64,000 nt of DNA from Desarmillaria ectypa. Its lineage: Eukaryota; Basidiomycota; Agaricomycetes; Agaricales; Physalacriaceae. A model generated the notes under the pieces. It was not told the DNA's origin and made no database searches. It saw nothing but the letters and a program-made list of their open reading frames with translations. Numbering within the stretch: position 1 is the stretch's first letter; every line of letters starts with the position of its first letter. This document shows positions 1 through 11,822 of the stretch, piece by piece. Position numbers and translations under genes: made by a program. The stretch lies in NCBI GenBank assembly GCA_030407005.1, contig JAUDYN010000004.1, positions 248,001 to 312,000 on the forward strand. The letters run 5' to 3'.

Positions 1-531
1 TCCCTGGAATCCATATCTGCACCTCCCGGACAACCATCTTCCATCTTCATCACTAGTTTTAGGTTCCCTGATGATGGCAGAGGTTCTCCCGCAGAGCGAC
101 GTAGTGCGAAGGTTATTTTCGCACGGAGCCCTTCCATCGCTTCGCTGGGGATCCTCCCAGTCGCCCGTCGACAGGTATGGGATACCCCCTCGTACCACGG
201 TTCCGTCGGCCGTTCGAGTTGGTGACTGCCGCCTCTCGGCCGTCGTAAAGGAATGAGAGCGCCAAATTATTCGGTTTACCTCCAGGTGCCAATGTCGGTG
301 GGACTTGTATCCCATAGTTGACTATCTCTAGGACAAGCTAAGATGGGAGGACACATGATGGGACCGTGGATATTTTACCATACGACGCGTAGGTGTTACA
401 CAGTCTGTGGATCCCAATGAAATTACTGCTGAGATAAAAGGTGCTAGATTTAAGGAAACGATGGAGATTGGAGCGTGACTGGGATCCAGCATGGAAGAAC
501 GACTGGCCGGAGGAAACTGATGCGCCAAGTT
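1..531. other. No recognised gene
   Basis: Short open frames are present on both strands, but none gives a recognisable domain, a plausible chain of exons or a family motif. The stretch could hold the end of a gene that begins outside the window. Confidence 0.4.
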
Positions 532-1196
532 TCAAGAAGACGACGCTGTATTTCTTCTCAAAACGCATGAACGTTCGGGTCCTACAGACGCAGGATACAT
601 CAAGGCAACAGGTAAAAATGCAAATAAGACCCACACCACTATTCTCTGCTTCCTACTACCCGAGAGCTCGATGTTCTTATTGAGCCTTGCCAGTTCTGGA
701 TGTTTCTCATTCTCCGGAACATCAAGTCCATACCCCTCGTTCACCGCTGCAAGAATCATGTCTTATCTTGGCCAATCAGTGCTCGAAGCTCGGGCATTCG
801 GTACTTGAATATTGGTACGCCGTCGAAAATGAACGAATCGATCCCGATATCGGATCATAGAGGCATGCGAGGAGCTTGATGGCGGTAGATTTAACGAAAT
901 AGTAAGCTCTCAAGTTAGAGGCGGTTGTCCACCAGGGATGAAATCCTCGTTTTTTTTTTGTAGCGACGACGGAAGTCATATCGGTGATTGAGGGTGAACC
1001 ATGGCAGTATTGGTGGCCGAGACTGTCGCTGGTGACAGATTAATTGCTGGATTGCGCCATCATCGGGATATAACAAGGGAGAGCAGATGATGAGATGATG
1101 AGAGATGGAGGTAGTATTACACGGCACGGTCCTACGGGGAACGCCGGGCATGATTACAAATCGTTCCTGTTTCGTATCGAGCACATCGATGAGCAC
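532..1196 (-). pseudogene. Unrecognised coding-like stretch, probably decayed
   Basis: Three protein-like segments follow each other on the minus strand in different frames. One (about 850-950) contains RGFHPWWTTASNLRAYYFVK, the next (about 780-840) FDGVPIFKYRMPELRALIGQ, and the third (about 660-760) AAVNEGYGLDVPENEKHPEL. The third can be joined through a possible intron (about 610-666) to a short tail stopping at 532. No GT...AG intron explains the frame changes between the first three, which suggests indels in an old gene. I do not recognise the family, so no function is given. It could also be a real gene whose splicing I have misread. Confidence 0.3.
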
Positions 1197-1470
1197 TGAT
1201 ATGCAACCGCATTATCATCTTTCCATTTTTCCGTACATGGCCGATGCTAGAAGCGATAAAGTGCGGATTCTTTTTCTTGTAAATAAAGCATCCGTAGGTG
1301 AATCAGACTCTGTTCTTTCTACTGCTGCTACATATTGAACTAACTAGAACTATTTATTTTCGGGATTTCCTCCAACCTCCGAATGGTGGAAGAATTCGTA
1401 GCATCCATTATCCACGAACTTAAGCCAAAACTAGCAATGAATACGGTAGAGTCGTCGAGGTATCTAACTT

Positions 1471-2795
1471 TCATAGCCGATGGATGCCGTCGTGATTGTG
1501 TGGATTGATGATGCTCAGTATCTGCGCCGACAGGGCATCAGGATCCTCCTGGACTACCTGAAGAAAGAGTCAGACAGCCAAAATGATTAGGAACTCTCCG
1601 TTCTTACAAGATGTCCAGCGGAAAGAATTCTGGATATAGACGCTATTTTGCGACCTTTGGATAGATCAGAGAGACTATCCTGTGAGTATTGTGGTCTAAA
1701 TCCCGAAGCTTAGAGTCTAGCTGAGCCACGAAAAAGTGTTGTAAAACGAACACAAGTCCATCCTTTTTGCCATAGATGATGTGGATTGGAACGACATCAC
1801 AGACTTTTTCGATCTGCTCCGTAGCCTCAAACGTCGGCTCAAAATCAGTATAACTCGCCGACTCGTGGTGCTTGGCGCATTTGGTGGTAACAGTACCAAG
1901 CGGGTCGTCGGGATTAAACGGGAGAAGACCTTGATTCTATCAAAATGAGTAGCGTGAGGGAATGACAAGCTAAATGGAATCGAAGGCACGAACAACATGG
2001 ATAGCTATGACTCGAGAATCCCATGTCTTCCAGGGAACACGCCTCGAGAAATATTCAAACGCGGCTTTCCGATTATCCCACGAATTGCGTTGTGCAGCTA
2101 CGGCCTTTGTTAGCATCAAGGTTTGCCGTTTGCGATCCTCTAAATGTGCTTGGAAGACATGTCGATCGATCATTGGTGGTTCAACCAAGATGATGCACTC
2201 GTAGGGGGGTATGCTAGAACAGTAACACTTTGTTGAGAACATTCTATTAATTGCGTTAATGGGACGTTTAGCGGAATGAAGGGAATCACCGACACTGCCG
2301 AAGTCCCAGCGGAATGTCCGATTAGGACGAGACGCTCCTCCCGTAGGTGGGTCTGTACAAATCCTGCAACACCTTGAGCCCAGTCAGAAATTGCTAAGGG
2401 ATCCAAGTTTTCTGTCAGTCTCTGTGTGTGTATTTGAGGTCTTACATGGAGAGAAATTTGCTAACTCCTTCGCGTTCAAGACTGCCGATTCCCCGTGACT
2501 TTGGAAATCGAAAGCCCAGCATTCTTTAATATCTTGACCGGAGGCGAATATGTTGGAAATGACTGGTTCCCAATGCTCTTTGTCTACGGAAGTCATGTTA
2601 AAATGAAAAAGACAAAAGTCGGCGCTTATGTTTACGTGTGCCGTTTGCATGTAGAAAGATCAGGGTCTTTCCACCAGTCCTTGGGGAAGCAGCAGCGGAT
2701 GAGTACCGCTTTGCAGCCATCTTGAGGGGTACCCCATTAGCGAGGCAAGAGGTCTGCACAACGACAGCATCGATAATGAAGGTGGCGGGAGGCAT
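1471..2795 (-). CDS. Alpha/beta hydrolase, LPX1/AKT2-like
   Basis: Predicted serine hydrolase of the alpha/beta fold, resembling fungal peroxisomal LPX1 lipase and AKT2-type toxin-pathway hydrolases; the substrate is unknown. Exon 1 starts at ATG 2795 and ends at about 2623. Splicing across the intron ending ...cgtag creates the oxyanion-region motif FLHANGTHKEHWEP. The nucleophile elbow is GHSAG (about 2310-2330), the acid region is IHIIYGKKD (about 1770), and the last splice creates SAGHLVVQEDPD with the catalytic histidine. All three triad positions are therefore present and the gene looks intact, with a stop at 1471. A TATA-like stretch lies about 30 bp upstream. No signal peptide is visible. 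The family assignment rests on the motif pattern; peroxisomal location is not shown, because the C-terminus does not end in a clear SKL-type signal. Confidence 0.82.
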
Positions 2796-2825
2796 GGTGA
2801 AAGATCGAAAACCTGCCGTCTTCTA

Positions 2826-2838
2826 TATATATACTCTC
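2826..2838 (-). promoter_or_regulatory. TATA-like box of the alpha/beta hydrolase gene
   Basis: On the minus strand this reads agtatatatata, roughly 30-40 bp before the ATG at 2795. The very short leader is an inference from spacing only. Confidence 0.4.
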
Positions 2839-4084
2839 TGATTCTTCCAGAGGGAGATGCACCCACACACCCACCTGACGGCTCCGGGGTCGGCGTAACA
2901 GAAACCGTAGGTTTGCCTAACATGATCTTGAGATGGAGAAGAAGACCGGCGTTATTTGTAGAACCATCGATGCCATCAATCTCCTGATTCCCGTCATTGT
3001 CCATCAAGCGTCATCATTTGTTGGGACGCTGAGTCCGTCCAAGCTAGGGTACTCAGATGCTTTGACAAAACCTCTACTTCTTCTTGAGTTTCATTTTTGA
3101 ACTCTAAATTTGTCTTCTGATTTGATATTCCCGACTCACTGGCTTACATTCTGATTCTATCATCTCTCTTGATCGCGCTCTTCCAATGGAGTCTCGACAC
3201 ATGCCTTGGAAGAGGTGCCGCCCATTCAACGAACACTTCTGCCCCTATAAGCTCAGAAATTTTGACTGGCATCAGGCACTCACACGGCAGCTTCTTCAAC
3301 TCTCGGCGCTCACGGTTGACGCCCTGGCTACGCTTAATTTGGTCCCAAGATAACTACTTGTATGATAATAAGCTGATTTTTCTATGAGCATTGTACTCTC
3401 CATTGCCCAGATTCCCCTAATAGGTTCTTCGGGCCAGGTGCCACAACTTCGTGTTCGTCAAAGACACTCTTTTTAACAGTACAAGTCGCTGTAATTATCA
3501 TGACGTGCATCTGTCATGCGACCTTGAATAAGTAGAAACTTTCTCTGGGCTTAGGTTTACTGATGGCTGAAGCACTAGCGTTGACGGTTCAATGCAGTGC
3601 GCATCACGATAGTGTATCCGCCGCCCATGTTACCTTGCTCAATCCTTCATAAAGCATTCAATCGGTGTCGGTGTCGGTGTCAATACGCCGCATGGGAAAT
3701 GTATACGTCGGAGCTAGCAAGTATCGCGGCGTCAAACTCAGGCTGTGCCCTTATTCATTGAGGTTATTATCTTTAGGTATCTGGTATCACAAGAAACGAC
3801 GTTCGGTGTACCAACAAATGACCGCAGTGGAGAGACTGCGGCAGGCTACAAACGGCCGGTCCGAGTCAATAACCGAACTAAGGTTTGATCGCAATTTTTT
3901 CGAAGTCAACCCAAGCGCTAAGCATGCTCATAACCAAACAACCAAACATCTCGGGGTAACCTAGTTGCCGACTTGCAACAAGTCTGTGAATTGTTGTGTA
4001 TTGGATAATACTTACGGCTGTGATGCAGATACGTGACCATCACGCGAGGTAGCGCCTGTTTGCGGCTCCCAAGGCTTGTCCACC
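2839..4084. other. Intergenic, no gene recognised
   Basis: This is the divergent spacer between the hydrolase and the P450. A 99-codon open frame at about 3665-3964 shows no domain and no intron pattern. The short repeat of tcggtg units at 3662-3681 is trivial. Confidence 0.4.
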
Positions 4085-6084
4085 ATGCTTGATCAGCTCA
4101 CCTTCTACGCTGGAGTTGTGGTCACCACTGTCGTCTTGGCACTGTTGAGCGCATCTTTCCTGAGTAATCATCGGTTGCCACTTCCTCCTGGCCCTCCACC
4201 GAAATTGGTGTCTGGAAATATCCACCAAATACCGAGGACTGCGCCTTGGGCAACGTTCGCTGAGTGGTCCAGGCAATATGGTATGATTCTACTATGTTTA
4301 CAGGCCCCCGCACATCCTAAGACCACAGTAGGGAGTGCAATAATTCACTACAGATTTTTCCGCCGACATTTCATCATATTGAACACCGTCGAGGCTGTTT
4401 TAGCGCTTCTCGAGCATCGTTCAAATATCTACTCGGATCGACCAATGGTATGGATGTACAACGTACTAGCGGAGCGTGGAATGTCTGTCTTCACTATTTC
4501 GTCCCAACATCCCAATCACAAGAACTATCGACGACTACTTCAATCTGGCCTCAGCTCGAGAGCTATCCAAGTCTATAGAGGCATATTGGAGCGGGAGTTA
4601 CAAACATTGCTAGACGGGCTTGTGGATTCACCCGATAACTTTCCAAAGCATTTCCGACGGTGAATACAACTTCGTGTAGAGCTTGGTGAACCTTACGCCT
4701 TTACAGGAACGCTGGGGCTATAGTATTGGATGTTGCATACGGATGGCCAGTTACCAGTGATAATGACTACTTTGTATCACTCATGGAGGAGGCGTTTGCC
4801 CTTCACAGACAGGTGGTTCAACCTGGCCGGTGGTTAGTCGAAGTAATCCCTCTCCGTACGCATAACTTCTCTATCTCATCCTTCCATATTCATCTACCTT
4901 TCAACAGTGCGATTTGTTCCCTCTTGGATGCCAGGGGCGCACTTCAAGAGGTTTGCATTCTCGGTTCGCGATCGTATAAAGGCAATTGATCAGGAGCCAC
5001 ATAAATGGGCAAAAGAGCATATGGTAAGGGTTTCGGGGAGCTAGATAATGGACTTTGGTTTCATGGACTTTGCAGGCAAGTGGCACTGCCAAGGAATCAT
5101 TCACCTCCCAACTCCTTCAACCACAAGATGGGCACTATGTCAACAAGGAAGAGGAACGAACGATCATGTGGTGCTCATCTGCTTTATACGCCGGAGGCGC
5201 AGATACTGTACGCATCTTTTCTTTTAATAATTCTTCTACGTTCACACTTAAGGTATTCATTTTCGCAGACGGTTTCAATCATGCTTTCTTTCATCGCTTT
5301 AATGATGCAATATCCTGACGTACAGAAGGCCGCTCAGAACGAAATCGACACTGTGCTGGGTAATCAGCGTCTTCCTAATCTCGACGACCAGCCCTCCCTC
5401 CCTTATATCTCTGCCCTCTTCAAGGAGGTACTGCGATATTCGCCTGCGGCCCGACTTGGTAAGCGTCTGTATATTGATCGGTTACCTTCCTCACGTTGTG
5501 GGGCAGGTCTTCCTCATCGCGTCACTGAAGAAGACACCTACGGCGGATATAGGATTCCCAAAGATAGTACGGTGATGGCTAATATCTGGTAAGCGTCAAT
5601 GTGCATGCCGACATCAGATATCCCCTTATTTGATGAATTCACAGGGCAATATGCCGTGATCCTTCGGTGTATCCTAACCCAGATGCCTTCGACCCGAATC
5701 GTTTCCTCTCTAGGGATGAAATGGACCCTCGTAAACTTGCATTCGGTTTTGGCAGACGTGTATGTCCTGGTTAGTACAGTTTCCCTTCTGACATGTAATA
5801 AGCCATGAGCTTACACGTGGATTTGAAGGTGCTGGATTTGCTGAAGTATCGCTGTTTCTTAACATTGCCAACATTCTTGCTTGCTTCGATATCCTCAAAC
5901 CTCTGGATACTAAAACAGGTGAAGAGTATCTCCCAAAAATTACTTATACCGTTGGCGTAACAAGGTGCGTATTGTTCATGCGATCTTCATCTTCTCGGTG
6001 TTGACAAACGTCAGTCATCCTTCCCCCTTCAAATGCCAAATTGTTCTGCGACCCAAGGCCAGTGTTCATCTACATGATATCTGA
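4085..6084 (+). CDS. Cytochrome P450 monooxygenase
   Basis: Membrane-anchored heme-thiolate monooxygenase acting with a P450 reductase at the ER; the substrate cannot be read from sequence. It starts at ATG 4085 in a good context (caccatg). An N-terminal hydrophobic helix ([16 protein letters not shown]) is followed by the proline hinge LPLPPGPPP. Exon 1 is 4085-4280, exon 2 is 4332-4659, exon 3 starts at 4707, and several more short exons follow. The I-helix is ALYAGGADT (about 5190), the ExxR helix is [10 protein letters not shown] (about 5430), the PERF-type motif is DPNRF (about 5690), and the heme loop [10 protein letters not shown] (about 5745) carries the cysteine ligand. All diagnostic motifs survive splicing and the stop is at 6084, so it appears functional. 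The style is that of the large agaric CYP clans related to O-methylsterigmatocystin oxidoreductase-like proteins. No biosynthetic core enzyme sits nearby. Confidence 0.92.
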
Positions 6085-6548
6085 TATATCAAAGTACTTC
6101 ACGAATTTTCTATGCGTGTTTTAGTCAGCTCAAATTTTTATGATTTTTACCTGTTCCGTTCTCGAAGCCCTGATATCTAATTCAAATGTGAGGGATGACC
6201 TACAGATGACCGAGTTGGGCATTCTTTCAGGGTTTATGGGGGGTTGTCCAGGTCTGATTGCTAGTGACACGGTAGGGTTGCAGTATTGTACGGTGATATG
6301 CCTTGTGTGTACGGCCTCAGTATGTGCTACCCCCAAGGCAGTGGTAGATCATGAACTTGAAGGACGTGAGAGATAAGGATCATTTTTGGGTCTCTCTGTC
6401 ATTTAGTCGCTCTTACAAATCTCAGATAAATCCTATTCATCTTTAATATAGATTGTACATATGACTTAACATGGTAACCACAATCGAAGTCTAGCTTTGG
6501 GATGTTATTACAAACGAATATTTAACCTTTCTTGGGAAACAGCACGGA
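6085..6548. other. Short 3'-3' spacer
   Basis: Convergent spacer between the P450 and the seven-TM gene. An open frame at 6140-6376 has no recognisable content. Confidence 0.4.
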
Positions 6549-7911
6549 CTAGACTGAATACGTTTCGTCATCCCTCTTCTTCGCCGTACCAGGATCCTGG
6601 TCCTTATTCTTGGTATGACTTTGGTCTCCATCTTCCTCTCGGGGTGAAGACATGCCTTCGAGCCTGAGGGGAATAGTCCCCCCTGAGCTCACTCCTGAGT
6701 GAGGTTTGGTGCGAACAAAGGGCCGGGCAGCGAAGCGACTCAGAGCAGTACTTGAACCGCGTTCGTCTCTCTTTTCATACCGAACCAATGCAGCACGTAC
6801 TAGGACAATAGAAAATGTAATTGGAATGATTTGACCGATCTATAATGGCACTGTTACTAAGGTATATGATGAACCCCAAATGATATCACTTACCAGGTCA
6901 ATGACGAGGTATGCGGCGGCGGAATGCCTCAGGTATACTGCGATCATCGTAATGAGAGCGAAGGAATAGAAAGCGCCGCATTCAAGTATGACCACAATAA
7001 CGGGATAAATGGAACTCCTCAAAGCGTGTTGAGTGTTATAAGTATTGAGATATCGTACGGAATTCTTGTGGACAATCCACAGCTTTGTGGCCAAAATGAC
7101 TAGGAAAGGGAATCAGCAAGTTATTGGATAACGAACCGGCATGCGTGACCTACGAGTCGCTGATATGTTCGTTGCCAGAGCAATGGAGTAAAATGATATA
7201 ACCCATTGCTCAGTCTGGTGAGCAAATATTGTGTCTGCGCCTTCTTGTCCGACAGGTTTTGCTATGGACCAGATGGTATGTGCCCCGGCCACTAAGGGAG
7301 GTGTATAAATTCCCTGTAAATGTCTGAGAGCATAGAAGGCTGACATACCAACCGTTCCGATCCAGAAAACAACCGGAAGGGCAATAATGAAGAGGCTCTG
7401 CCAAACGACGTAGCATCGGTAGATCTGCATTAACGACGACTCAGGGTTTGCTTAGTCTTCGGGGGAAAAAAGAAATTCATACAAGAATGCTGTCGGCCAA
7501 AAGGGTCTCCAAGAAGTATACCGTATTCTTGAATGTAAATCTTGTGTTGTCAAGGAAATAGAGGTAGTTGCCTTCAAAGCTGATGAATCCTCTGTATGCG
7601 TACATCCCATCCGCAACGAGATGCTGAGCTTTTGGTCAGCCGCAATGAGAGGGGGGGGGGGAGCTCAAGACGCACCAGGGTGCTAAGAACAGCCAGGGCG
7701 CAAATGCCTACCAGAATGACTGTGGAAATGCGACGCTCTTTCCGATCAAGAGTCAGAGTCCAGAGCGTGATAGAAATGAGTAAAGTTGCAAAGCCTGGGA
7801 AGCAGCACTGTCATGCAATCCAGAAAGGCGTATGTGGCCACGACGCATACCATACAGGACAGATTCAACAATTATCGCAATAAATTCAGCCGCCTGAAGT
7901 GAGAAAGCCAT
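6549..7911 (-). CDS. Seven-TM membrane protein of the agaric-expanded family
   Basis: Integral membrane protein with about seven hydrophobic helices, of a type multiplied in agaricomycetes and of unknown function. It starts at ATG 7911 (MAFSLQAAEFIAIIVESVLY). The next exon encodes FATLLISITLWTLTLDRKER followed by another helix, then TFKNTVYFLETLLADSIL spliced to the family hallmark IYRCYVVWQS (about 7400-7428). Later helices include VIVVILECGAFYSFALITMI (about 6960-7010) and IGQIIPITFSIVLVRAAL. The cytosolic tail is hydrophilic, rich in Glu, Asp and Lys, and stops at 6549. All exons join in frame, so the gene looks intact. An intron near 7650 contains a run of ten G. A receptor role is sometimes guessed from topology, but nothing here shows it. 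Confidence 0.8.
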
Positions 7912-8743
7912 AACTCAGACAACTCTAGTTTGATGGGAAGTGGGTGGTAAGTTGAAGTTGTACAGCGAGGCTCCGAGTCATGACCGTCTTTTGTCAAGGA
8001 ATACAGTCAGTACATCATGCTTCGTGATCATACTCCCAACGAGGATGATCATATCGGGAATTTGCGGGAAATTTTCCTGGATAACGTACAGACAATAAAT
8101 AGATTTTAGATATCGGTCCCACAACCGGAGCGAGCCATGCACCTCCAGCCAAATTTCAAGACACCGCCATGATTCCGACTACATCGAGCAGTTGTGGAGT
8201 GGGCGATAGATAGGTTCTATTCTGAAGTGGCTTCTCGCATCAAGGGGGTTGCAAAAATCAATGCCATGATATCGGGCAGTTGGTCAGACTTTGAGGATAA
8301 TTTTTTAAAAATGCCGTAAAACTTGATGCTTGATTCTGGCATCGATGACACTGCACTAAAATTTAAGTGCTTTTACACCTAAATACGCAGAAAATATTCA
8401 AATTTTCTTTTAGTATTTTTGTAGAAGAAACTGTATAAATATTTAGAAGTTTTCACTGTATTTCAAGAATTTTGCACAAAATAGTCTCAATTTTAGTACT
8501 TTTCTTAAAAAAATATAAGAAAACTTGCGGATATTTTCTATGTATTCATAGGTAAAAATACATTGTCTTTCATCCAGCGTGATCGGATTTTCTCAATATG
8601 GATTTTCGCTCAAATCCAATCCAAATCTCCTCATCGCCACCGAGCTGAGCGGCGGCGGTACGTACCTTGGTAAGCCTTGAACGCTTCCAAAGAAGTTGAT
8701 ATCGTGTCTGATTGCTCAGCTTACAACCTGAATCACTAACTAC
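7912..8743. other. Intergenic with an AT-rich block
   Basis: No gene is seen. From about 8290 to 8570 the base composition becomes strongly A+T-rich, with many runs of A and T, unlike the surrounding DNA. It includes an 8-bp inverted repeat ttttctta/taagaaaa around 8500-8525. Confidence 0.5.
8721..8740. repeat. 20-bp direct repeat, left copy
   Basis: The sequence ttacaacctgaatcactaac occurs here and again at 8982-9001, enclosing the solo LTR at 8744-8979. Its left copy ends 3 bp before the LTR. Confidence 0.9.
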
Positions 8744-8979
8744 TGTTGTGAAAGATCAGTTCGTTCCCAGTTGTACATGCGCGGTGTCAGGCCAATAGTA
8801 TTGCGCCTGGTTGAGCTCTGCAGACGCATGCAGATATACACTACTGTACCTACTTTTATACTAAATACCATTTTTCTAGAATCTAGTTCTACTAATTTCC
8901 TCTTTCCTCTCCCTTAATCAGCAAGTTCGGCATGATGCCGGATTGCCATCATCTCGGCTCAAACTCTCAAATTCCGACA
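8744..8979 (+). mobile_element. Solo LTR, short family (copy A)
   Basis: This 236-bp segment starts TGTTG and ends CGACA, close to the TGTTG...CAACA inverted ends of the second copy at 59586-59833, to which it is similar along its whole length. A 50-bp core is identical (8913-8962 versus 59768-59817) and contains the palindrome cggcatgatgccg. No internal retrotransposon domain lies next to it, so it is read as a solo LTR. It lacks the 5-bp target duplication seen at copy B; instead it is enclosed by the 20-bp direct repeats at 8721 and 8982. The strand is arbitrary, given by likeness to copy B and a TATA-like tttatacta at about 8854. Confidence 0.75.
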
Positions 8980-8981
8980 CT

Positions 8982-9001
8982 TTACAACCTGAATCACTAA
9001 C
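8982..9001. repeat. 20-bp direct repeat, right copy
   Basis: Perfect second copy of the 20-mer at 8721-8740, starting 2 bp after the LTR end. Confidence 0.9.
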
Positions 9002-9426
9002 CCTACCGCTTGATCATCTACCGGAAAGCTTGATCAATTAATCTTCCTTGGCTATATTTATGATGTCAGATATAATGGACTAAAATATCTCAAATCCGTA
9101 CTGGTCGTAATCGTACAATATGATGCACAAGGATTCAAGAACTCCTTTACAAACGGGAAGCTGCCATTTTCCAGCATCCGAGCCGGAAGGCTTTGTTTCA
9201 AGTGGGTCGGCGCTTGTACTTCAGAATAGCAACATTCCGAGCCACAGAAACTGGTGTCTAACTTTGGGCTGGGCACTGAACCATGATGAATCTATGATCC
9301 ATATAGTTACTACTTTCCTGTGTGATTCTGATGCTGTTGTATTATGGCGACCATCTGTCTCAAACTTCATATATATATTATAAAAATCCCTCGGTGTCAA
9401 CTTCCTCTTCATTACAGCTTCACACA

Positions 9427-11433
9427 ATGTCCTTTCAGGATCGTCTCCCAGTCTCTTCCATGGTGGCTGCCTACGGTGAGGACATATCCGCCATCTACTT
9501 GATATTGTACACTAATTCTCGCTATATTTGATAGCAAAGGGCGCGCTAGTATCGTCGCTGCAACAAGGCATTCGTAAAGGGTCACTGATTATTACAGATG
9601 GAGATAACTCATACCATTTCGGGAGCATGGAACTAGATAAAGCAGGAAACACCGTCATTCTTGAAGTGAAGGCCCCGAGCTTCTGGTCTCGCATCTATCT
9701 GAGCCACGATCTTGGATGTAAGTGCTTAGAATGCTTGCAGCACTACTCTTCGCTTGCTTAGCCGCAACTGGTATTTTCAGTTGCCGAGGCTTATATGAAC
9801 GGAGATTTCGAAGTCAACAACCTCAAAATGGCCCTTGACGTAGGTTTCTTTCCTGCTTTCATTTGTAATCCCTCAGATGTCATCTCCACAGTTATGGCTT
9901 GACAATCGCACTAATTTGGGTGTGATGTCTTCCTTTTGGAATCGTTGCTCGGTCATTTTGTCCTCACTGTACATCCGTTACCTCGGTCAGTCCTTGAGTA
10001 ATGCCAGACTCAATGTCGTATGTGTTTCCTCGGGCCTCGGCATAGAGCCATTTCTCAAGTCGATTTTTTTGGTAGATTACTGGCTACGATGTCGATAACG
10101 AGCTCTTCAAGGCAAGTCCATTGATGGGATGGTGTAATCTTACGCCGCCTCATGCCTCTTCAATAGTCCTTTCTCAGTCCTGATATGACATATTCATGCG
10201 CTATTTGGCCCGAAAGCACTGGCGGCGTCCGCGGCGACCTTACTGAAGAATGGAAGGAGGAAGATTTAGAGGTCGCACAACTTCATAAGATCCATAACTT
10301 ATTAAAGAAGGCTCGCCTCCGTCCAGGAGACCGTCTACTAGAATTCGGCAGCGGGTGGGGATCTCTTGCCATCGAGGTTGGTTAATTGAATTCGTGGTGG
10401 TATCTATTTATTGACAATAACTTAGGCAGCTAAAATGGGATGCGAAGTCGATACGCTCACGCTCTCCGTGAATCAAAAGGCTATTGCGGAACAAAGGATT
10501 GCTGCTTTATCGTTGCAGGATCGAGTACGCGTCCACCTCCTCGATTACCGCAACATGCCAGATAATTTTGAACACGCATTTGACGCATTTATAAGTGTCG
10601 AAATGGTAGAGGTAAGTCTCATCGACCTTTGATGCCTTTTGGAAATATTAACAACTTACTTTCTAGGCAGTAGGTGCGATATACCTGGATAAATTCTTTA
10701 AGCTTCTCGATTGGGCATTAAAACCCCATCGTGCCGCTGCCGTCATAACTGCCACTACGCAACCTGAGTGGCGGTTCAAGATTCTTCAGTACGTAGTGAT
10801 TCTGAGGTGTGTTCATGCGGTGCTCACCCAAACTGAAGACCAGACGACTACGCCAGACGATACCAATGGCCTAATTCCTTTGTTCCTTCCGCTACGTATT
10901 TTCTACAGGTAGCCGAGGCTGCAACTCGAGGAACTCTCCCCGTCGAAAGTGTAGAGAATTTTGCCTCTCGTGAGTATGCCATAACTTCATGCGAATATAC
11001 ACATCTTGACCTAGCATGATTTCCTTTGATTATCCCCGAACGTTGCGTGAGTGGGGCAGGTGCGCTCTACGCCAGGTTTCTATTGCGCATTCACTGACAT
11101 CAGTGGCGGCCAGACGTTTTTCGCGCAACTGGGGAAACGAGCAGGTCATGGCTTCGTTAACAAAGAGTCAACCACAGCTATTGGAGATACCCGGCGCACT
11201 AGATGCCTTTAGACGCAAGTGGGAATATCTGTGGGTCTACGCAGAGGTTGGATATGCTAGAGCATACACGTCGATGCACCACTTCACATTCACGCGGCCT
11301 GTGCGTTTCATTGGCAAGATGATTCACAGTCACCGACTAACAATCTGCACAGGAGTTTTCGTCTATCGTTTCTGACTGATACTGCCCATGTCCTTAGAAC
11401 CGTAATCCAACTGCTAGATTTGGATGTAGCTAG
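9427..11433 (+). CDS. Cyclopropane-fatty-acid-synthase-like methyltransferase
   Basis: SAM-dependent methyltransferase of the CFA synthase / mycolic acid cyclopropane synthase family, which adds methylene or methyl groups to unsaturated acyl chains of phospholipids. The exact fungal product is not known to me. It starts at ATG 9427 (MSFQDRLPVSSMVAAY). Early exons carry the N-terminal lipid-binding part (YLSHDLGFAEAYMNGDFEV, about 9700-9815). The SAM-binding motif I is LLEFGSGWGSLAIE (about 10337-10375), followed by LTLSVNQKAIAEQRI (about 10455) and FISVEMVEAVG across an intron. The C-terminal part reads DDYARRYQWPNSFVPSA and YPRTLREWGRRFSRNWGNE after removal of short introns. The likely stop is at 11433 after a last small exon; the end is the least certain part. 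All joins keep frame, so it appears functional. A signal peptide is not evident. Confidence 0.85.
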
Positions 11434-11817
11434 ATGATAGAATATAACAAAGAGAAAAGACGTTCCTATTTGACAGTACCTGCTTGCATCACGAGGAGTG
11501 TAACTGGTTGCCGTGGCACGACTTAGTTTAAGCGTGACTTGGGAATAATATCAGAAGACAGTGAAAAGGAGACGATTAGTAACTATAGATTGATGGAGCA
11601 CTTAGCCGCTGCTGTAACGACAATGCCAGTGCTTTGAATAATAGTGAGTGTCGGCGCACCCTTCGTTGAGCTGGGTTATCGTCAAAAAGTCCATCAACAG
11701 CTCTAAGAAATCGAAAAGTCGTGAGAATCGTTCGTGTTTGAGCGTATAGTTATATACATGGTATTCACAGAGAACGATCGCAACGCGAGATCAAGCAAAA
11801 GTTGCCATATAATATTG
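11434..11817. other. Intergenic, nothing recognised
   Basis: Spacer between the methyltransferase and a solo LTR; no coding or RNA signal seen. Confidence 0.4.
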
Positions 11818-11822
11818 TCGAG

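Noticed and set aside
3665..3964. 99-codon plus-strand frame upstream of the P450
   Set aside because: No domain, begins inside a tcggtg repeat and has no partners.
4085..11433. A secondary-metabolite cluster (P450, methyltransferase, MFS, hydrolase)
   Set aside because: No polyketide synthase, NRPS, terpene synthase or other core enzyme is present, and the genes are widely spaced with separate orientations.
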